From positions 404 through 10,970 of the forward strand of contig DNLO01000111.1 of assembly GCA_003488445.1 (NCBI GenBank): a DNA stretch of 10,567 bases, given 5' to 3'. This stretch comes from Lachnospiraceae bacterium. GTDB taxonomy: Bacteria > Bacillota > Clostridia > Lachnospirales > Lachnospiraceae. Position 1 is the stretch's first letter; each line of letters begins with the position of its first letter. Of this stretch, positions 7,636 to 10,567 are shown one piece after another. Position numbers and translations under genes: made by a program. The notes under the pieces were generated by a model. That model ran no database searches and was not told where the DNA came from. It saw only the letters and a program-made list of their open reading frames with translations.

Positions 7636-7862
7636 TTTCTCATCCTCTTTCCGTCGTATTGTATCTGCATTGTCAGATGATCCCTGATCAGATCTATGCT
7701 GTCCTCCTTCGATGCGCCTCCGGTGGCGAGTGAAAGGGAGGCCGCCATCAGCTGGACGCTCTTCTCATCTGCCCGTCCCTTCACTTCTTCCAGAATGCTG
7801 AGCTTATCCTCATACTCATCAGCATCCAGGAATCTCATCAGATCCTCATTTATCTTTTCCAT
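7632..7862 (-). CDS. Small helical protein of unknown function, coupled to the glycosyltransferase
   Basis: A 76-residue protein, charged and probably all-helical, with no signal peptide or membrane segment. The N-terminal half is acidic (MEKINEDLMRFLDADEYEDK); the C-terminus is basic (DGKRMRN). The start at ATG 7862 is firm: GAGGTGA lies 6 bases before it, one of the best ribosome sites in the window. Its stop overlaps the start of the GT2 gene (TTGA), so the two proteins are likely made together and may bind each other. From memory, similar short proteins precede GT2 genes in other Lachnospiraceae, but I cannot name a family. No catalytic motif is visible, so a partner or regulatory role is more likely than an enzyme. 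Confidence 0.82.
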   Translation of the reverse strand: MEKINEDLMRFLDADEYEDKLSILEEVKGRADEKSVQLMAASLSLATGGASKEDSIDLIRDHLTMQIQYDGKRMRN

Positions 7863-7905
7863 TTATCACCTCGTTAATATGAAATTCAAAGCACGTACCT
7901 GCGTC

Positions 7906-8886
7906 CTACTTTGACGCGACCCCTATTATGAGCATCTCCACCGACACGCTGTCCTCTGCGAGTCCCAGCTTTATATCCCTGTCAGCCCTCACACATGCAT
8001 CAAGTATACCTCTGATACGCGTTTTTGAATACTTTTTTGATTGGTTTACATATTTCCAGATGATGTTAGGAGCCACTCCCGCAGCGCTTGCTATCGCTGC
8101 ATTATCCAGCTTTTTCTCGCTCATGTCCTTCGCTATCATCAGTATCCTGAAGTGCCTCTCCATGAGAGCCAGTATCCCGAAGGGGCTCTCCTTCTCCGAA
8201 AGCATATCATAATAGATGCCCACCGCCCTGTTCAGCTTCTTCTCAGCGATGGCATCTATCATCTGGAACACGGTAAAGGCAGGATTCCTGCTCACCACCG
8301 CGAGCACATCCTCACCTGTCACTGCCTCGCGCTCTCCCGCATAGGAGGATATCTTTTTGACCTCCATGTCCAGAGCCTGCATGTCGGATCCCACCCGGTC
8401 TATCAGCCCGTTCACGGTCTCCCTGCTCACCTTCTTGCCCTGGCGCTTGAAAGCCATAGCGACCCAGTCCGGGAGCTTGTCCACACCGTACTTTGCCGCC
8501 TCCACATCGTATCCGGCCTTTTTTGCGAGTCTGAAGGCCTTGTTCCTCTTGTCGACCTCACTCTCCTCGAAGATCAGCACCGTATCCTCGGCCGGCGACT
8601 CGATATATTCGGCTATCGCATCGGTCGCGCTCTTGAAAAAACCCGAGTCCTGTACGAGGATCACTCTTTTTTCCGCCATAAAGGGCAGGGTCACTGCCAG
8701 TGCCACCACCTCGTCCGGGTCGGTCTCCTTGCCGGAAAACTTCGCGAAGTTCAGAGTATCCTGCGGATCAGTCAGAGCCTTCCTCAGGGCGTTCCTGTAG
8801 TTCTCCCGGAGATACGCCTCCTCTCCGTATATCACATATACAGGCGCGAAGTCCCTTTTTTTAATGTCTTCCGATACGCTTCTCAA
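7906..8886 (-). CDS. holA: DNA polymerase III delta subunit
   Basis: Clamp-loader subunit that opens the beta sliding clamp. The 326-residue length is normal. The N-terminal PVYVIYGEEAYLRENY (about 15-30) is the typical degenerate AAA+ start of HolA, where the P-loop has lost its Lys, and LPFMAEKRVILVQDSGFF follows as in other family members. The C-terminal collar domain is present. The start is TTG 8886: an in-frame TAG lies four codons upstream and the intervening codons (GTT, TAC, ATA, ACT) are not normal starts. No good Shine-Dalgarno site precedes it; AGG lies 11 bases up, inside a copy of the TTATGTHAACY motif. The carboxypeptidase gene ends 18 bases upstream, so the two are probably co-transcribed. 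A second, imperfect motif copy lies within the gene at 8043-8053. Confidence 0.95.
   Translation of the reverse strand: MRSVSEDIKKRDFAPVYVIYGEEAYLRENYRNALRKALTDPQDTLNFAKFSGKETDPDEVVALAVTLPFMAEKRVILVQDSGFFKSATDAIAEYIESPAEDTVLIFEESEVDKRNKAFRLAKKAGYDVEAAKYGVDKLPDWVAMAFKRQGKKVSRETVNGLIDRVGSDMQALDMEVKKISSYAGEREAVTGEDVLAVVSRNPAFTVFQMIDAIAEKKLNRAVGIYYDMLSEKESPFGILALMERHFRILMIAKDMSEKKLDNAAIASAAGVAPNIIWKYVNQSKKYSKTRIRGILDACVRADRDIKLGLAEDSVSVEMLIIGVASK
8043..8053 (-). repeat. ATATGTAAACC, imperfect motif copy inside holA
   Basis: Ten of eleven bases match TTATGTHAACY (first base A). This is the only imperfect copy listed, and it may be chance. Confidence 0.4.
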
Positions 8887-8888
8887 AG

Positions 8889-8899
8889 TTATGTAAACC
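8889..8899 (+). repeat. TTATGTAAACC motif copy before the holA start
   Basis: Exact match to TTATGTHAACY in the 18-base spacer between the carboxypeptidase and holA genes, two bases before the TTG start of holA. It occupies the place where a ribosome site would normally be. Confidence 0.72.
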
Positions 8900-8904
8900 T
8901 ATGT

Positions 8905-10218
8905 TCAATCATCCCCTGCACTCTCTCCGGTCTCTTCAACCGCCGGTGCCTCGGGCTCCTTATACCCTGCCGGATCGAAATACTTCGTATACAGATTCAC
9001 ATGATCGTATATTGCCTTCCATCCGCCGTGTGCATATCCGGTACAGCAGATGTATCCCGTACCGTCATCAGCCGTACCGTAGCTCACGGCACAGTTCAGC
9101 GACTCCTTTACGAAGCCCGTCTTGCCGCACACCACCCTGCCTGTCTCCTGCTTGTCCTCTATCCGGCGCAGGAACCAGTTCGAGAGCATGATGCCGTCGG
9201 GATGATCATAGGTGGAGGACGTGGTGTATGTATGAGCCGAAAGAAACTCCAGACACAGCGGATCCTTTATGGCCTCGTTCATGATCACCGCCATATCCGC
9301 TGCCGTACTGTAGTGATTGTCGTCATATATTCCTATGCAGTTGGTGAAATGTGTGGAATCTGATATGCCGAGCTCCTCACACTTCTTGTTCATGAGAGCC
9401 ACGAAGCTCTCCTGATCCCCCGCGATGTACTCTGCCAGTCCCATCGCAGCATCAGCTCCCGAAGGCAATATCGTGCCGTAGAAAAGATCTGCCACTCTGA
9501 CGGTCTCTCCCTCGGAGAAGCCGACATTGGAGCAGCCGTGCTCATATGAGAAGGCCTCTATGGCCTGCGTGATGGTGAAGCGGTCATCCAGCTGCTTCGC
9601 GTCTGACAGCTGATCCGATGCCACGAGTACCGTCATCACCTTCGTCATCGATGCCGGATACATACGTGCATGGGGCTCCCTGGCAGTCAGCACCCTGTTC
9701 TCCGAAAGCGACACTATGATGGCATATCCGGAATCGATGCCTGCAGACGCCGCCTCGGTCTTATCATCAGGTGTGACATTAAGTACATCCTGTCCCAGCC
9801 CGGTGACCTCACCCCTGTCTATGGCCAGCTGGGCAAGCTCTTCATCCGTGAGTGCTTTCATGGCAGGGTCCGCCGCATCAGCCGAGACCCCCTCGATCAG
9901 GTCACTGTCCTCGCTGTAGAGCAGGTTTCTGGGGTCCTCTCCGGCATCAGTTTGAGTTATGTCAACCTCTTCGACCCGGCTCACTCCGCCGTCTCCGGCA
10001 GGCTCCGCCTTGGCTTTTTTCGTCACGGCGAGTCCGTGTATCAAAAAAACGACGCCGGCTATCACTGCCAAAAAACTTCCGCCGGCTATCGCCATATACT
10101 TTTTTATCTTTTTTTCTCTCTCCCGCTGCTGCCTGGCATGCTCCGCCCTTCTCGCAGCGCGCGCTTTGCGGCGCTCCTCGAACTCGGCAGTCTCGCGGTC
10201 AATGTAGATATTGTCCAT
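8905..10218 (-). CDS. Membrane-anchored D-alanyl-D-alanine carboxypeptidase (peptidase S11)
   Basis: PBP5/DacF-type enzyme trimming the terminal D-Ala from peptidoglycan stem peptides outside the cell. It has 437 residues. A 40-residue, very Arg/Glu/Lys-rich cytoplasmic segment (possibly coiled coil) precedes one transmembrane helix at about 41-61, a linker to about 165, then the catalytic domain. Motifs: SMTK with nucleophile Ser190 and Lys193; SGAD at about 253-256, where PBP5 has SGND; CGKTG with Lys366. No separate C-terminal beta domain or amphipathic anchor is seen: it ends in an acidic tail. So it is held by its N-terminus rather than the usual C-terminal helix. Start ATG 10218 directly follows a motif copy, with AGG 9 bases ahead. 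It lies 38 bases after a LysM protein gene, consistent with a wall-related unit. Confidence 0.94.
   Translation of the reverse strand: MDNIYIDRETAEFEERRKARAARRAEHARQQREREKKIKKYMAIAGGSFLAVIAGVVFLIHGLAVTKKAKAEPAGDGGVSRVEEVDITQTDAGEDPRNLLYSEDSDLIEGVSADAADPAMKALTDEELAQLAIDRGEVTGLGQDVLNVTPDDKTEAASAGIDSGYAIIVSLSENRVLTAREPHARMYPASMTKVMTVLVASDQLSDAKQLDDRFTITQAIEAFSYEHGCSNVGFSEGETVRVADLFYGTILPSGADAAMGLAEYIAGDQESFVALMNKKCEELGISDSTHFTNCIGIYDDNHYSTAADMAVIMNEAIKDPLCLEFLSAHTYTTSSTYDHPDGIMLSNWFLRRIEDKQETGRVVCGKTGFVKESLNCAVSYGTADDGTGYICCTGYAHGGWKAIYDHVNLYTKYFDPAGYKEPEAPAVEETGESAGDD
9957..9967 (+). repeat. TTATGTCAACC motif copy inside the carboxypeptidase gene
   Basis: Match to TTATGTHAACY with C at the variable position. 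In the gene it encodes Val-Asp-Ile-Thr in the linker before the catalytic domain. Confidence 0.55.
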
Positions 10219-10229
10219 TTATGTAAACC
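10219..10229 (+). repeat. TTATGTAAACC motif copy touching the carboxypeptidase start codon
   Basis: Exact match to TTATGTHAACY, directly before ATG 10218 on the minus strand. It forms a tandem with the copy at 10240, with 21 bases between equivalent positions. Confidence 0.75.
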
Positions 10230-10239
10230 TGGGTATGAT

Positions 10240-10250
10240 TTATGTTAACC
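10240..10250 (+). repeat. TTATGTTAACC motif copy, second half of the tandem
   Basis: Match to TTATGTHAACY with T at the variable position. It shares its orientation with the copy at 10219, two helical turns away, in the 38-base spacer between the LysM and carboxypeptidase genes. Confidence 0.75.
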
Positions 10251-10256
10251 CAACAT

Positions 10257-10567
10257 CTATGGCAGCACAAAAACTGTCCCCGGATAGATGAGATCGGGGT
10301 TGTCTCCGATCACATCCCTGTTGGCCTCATATATCTTAATATAGTCAATTCCGCTGCCATAGCGGGCTTTGGCGATATTCCACAGACAGTCACCCTGCAC
10401 AACAGTGTATAAGTCACCCGATATTCCCGGATCCGATGCTGCTTCTTCCTTATTATCCGTATCGTTTCCTTTATCTATATCTTGATCTCTGTCGTTTTTC
10501 TGTATCCGGGCTGTTTTATTCGTATCGTCTTCTTTATCGGTCACGTTTTCAGACTTCTCTGCAGCCG
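10257..10567 (-). CDS. LysM-domain protein (5' end cut off)
   Basis: The C-terminal part of a LysM protein; the frame is open to the window edge. LysM binds N-acetylglucosamine-containing wall glycans. The visible part starts with a low-complexity stretch rich in Asp, Lys, Asn and Glu, then a single LysM of about 45 residues running from [21 protein letters not shown] to [11 protein letters not shown] at the very end. A GTG at 10544 could serve as a start, giving 95 residues. Reading continues upstream without a stop and no clear ribosome site is seen, so the true start is probably further right. If the protein is exported, its signal peptide or membrane anchor is also outside the window. It precedes the carboxypeptidase gene by 38 bases. 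Confidence 0.88.
   Translation of the reverse strand, partial: AAEKSENVTDKEDDTNKTARIQKNDRDQDIDKGNDTDNKEEAASDPGISGDLYTVVQGDCLWNIAKARYGSGIDYIKIYEANRDVIGDNPDLIYPGTVFVLP

Noticed and set aside
7901..7917. Inverted repeat GCGTC/GACGC at the end of holA as a terminator
   Set aside because: The stem has only 5 bp, it includes the stop codon, and no T-run follows on the minus strand.
8041..9363. Long plus-strand open frame of 440 codons, with others of 390 codons at 6508-7680 and 309 at 4342-5271
   Set aside because: They lie opposite well-supported genes, span gene boundaries, are rich in His/Arg/Leu/Tyr as antisense frames usually are, and show no domain.
10221..10250. TTAACA-17-TACATA as a promoter for the carboxypeptidase gene
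   Set aside because: The -10 matches only 3/6 and the transcript would start at or within the coding sequence. The resemblance comes from the spacing of the tandem motif copies.
1..10567. CRISPR array, transposon ends, prophage or defence genes
   Set aside because: No direct repeats with regular spacers, no transposase, integrase or nuclease frames; every long frame on the minus strand is accounted for by envelope or housekeeping genes.

Overview
The window reads as a stretch of chromosome from a Gram-positive Clostridia bacterium, probably close to Lachnospiraceae. This rests on the overall look of the proteins, Shine-Dalgarno sites of the GGAGG/AGGTGA type, frequent TTG starts, and a small helical protein coupled to a family 2 glycosyltransferase. 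The taxonomic call is an inference. All ten genes lie on the minus strand, so transcription runs from right to left. No tRNA, rRNA, CRISPR, transposase or phage gene is visible.

In transcription order, positions 10567-7906 hold the 3' end of a LysM-domain protein gene, a membrane-anchored D-Ala-D-Ala carboxypeptidase of peptidase family S11, and holA (DNA polymerase III delta subunit). Then come a 76-residue protein of unknown function and a GT2 glycosyltransferase, whose reading frames overlap by 4 bases (7862-6619). Next is glyA (serine hydroxymethyltransferase, 6560-5322), followed by a strong intrinsic terminator at 5216-5250.

Positions 5281-1324 hold a compact three-gene ABC export cassette: a LolD/MacB-type ATPase, a secreted/membrane COG1361/CARDB-like protein and a MacB/FtsX-type permease. 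Adjacent frames overlap. A near-consensus sigma-A promoter for this cassette lies just ahead of, and partly inside, the glyA terminator. The cassette is followed after 37 bases by an AlgI/DltB-type MBOAT O-acyltransferase gene that runs off the left edge. Several products concern the cell envelope (LysM, carboxypeptidase, glycosyltransferase, MacB-like exporter, MBOAT); holA and glyA are housekeeping.

The most unusual signal is not a gene. An 11-base word, TTATGTHAACY, occurs ten times exactly and once with one mismatch, in both genes and spacers, where about 0.03 exact matches are expected by chance. It matches the XerD half of Gram-positive dif sites. I see no complete dif site, so isolated XerD-type half-sites are the leading hypothesis. 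Several copies sit against start codons, one forms a 21-base tandem, and one lies inside the promoter of the ABC cassette.
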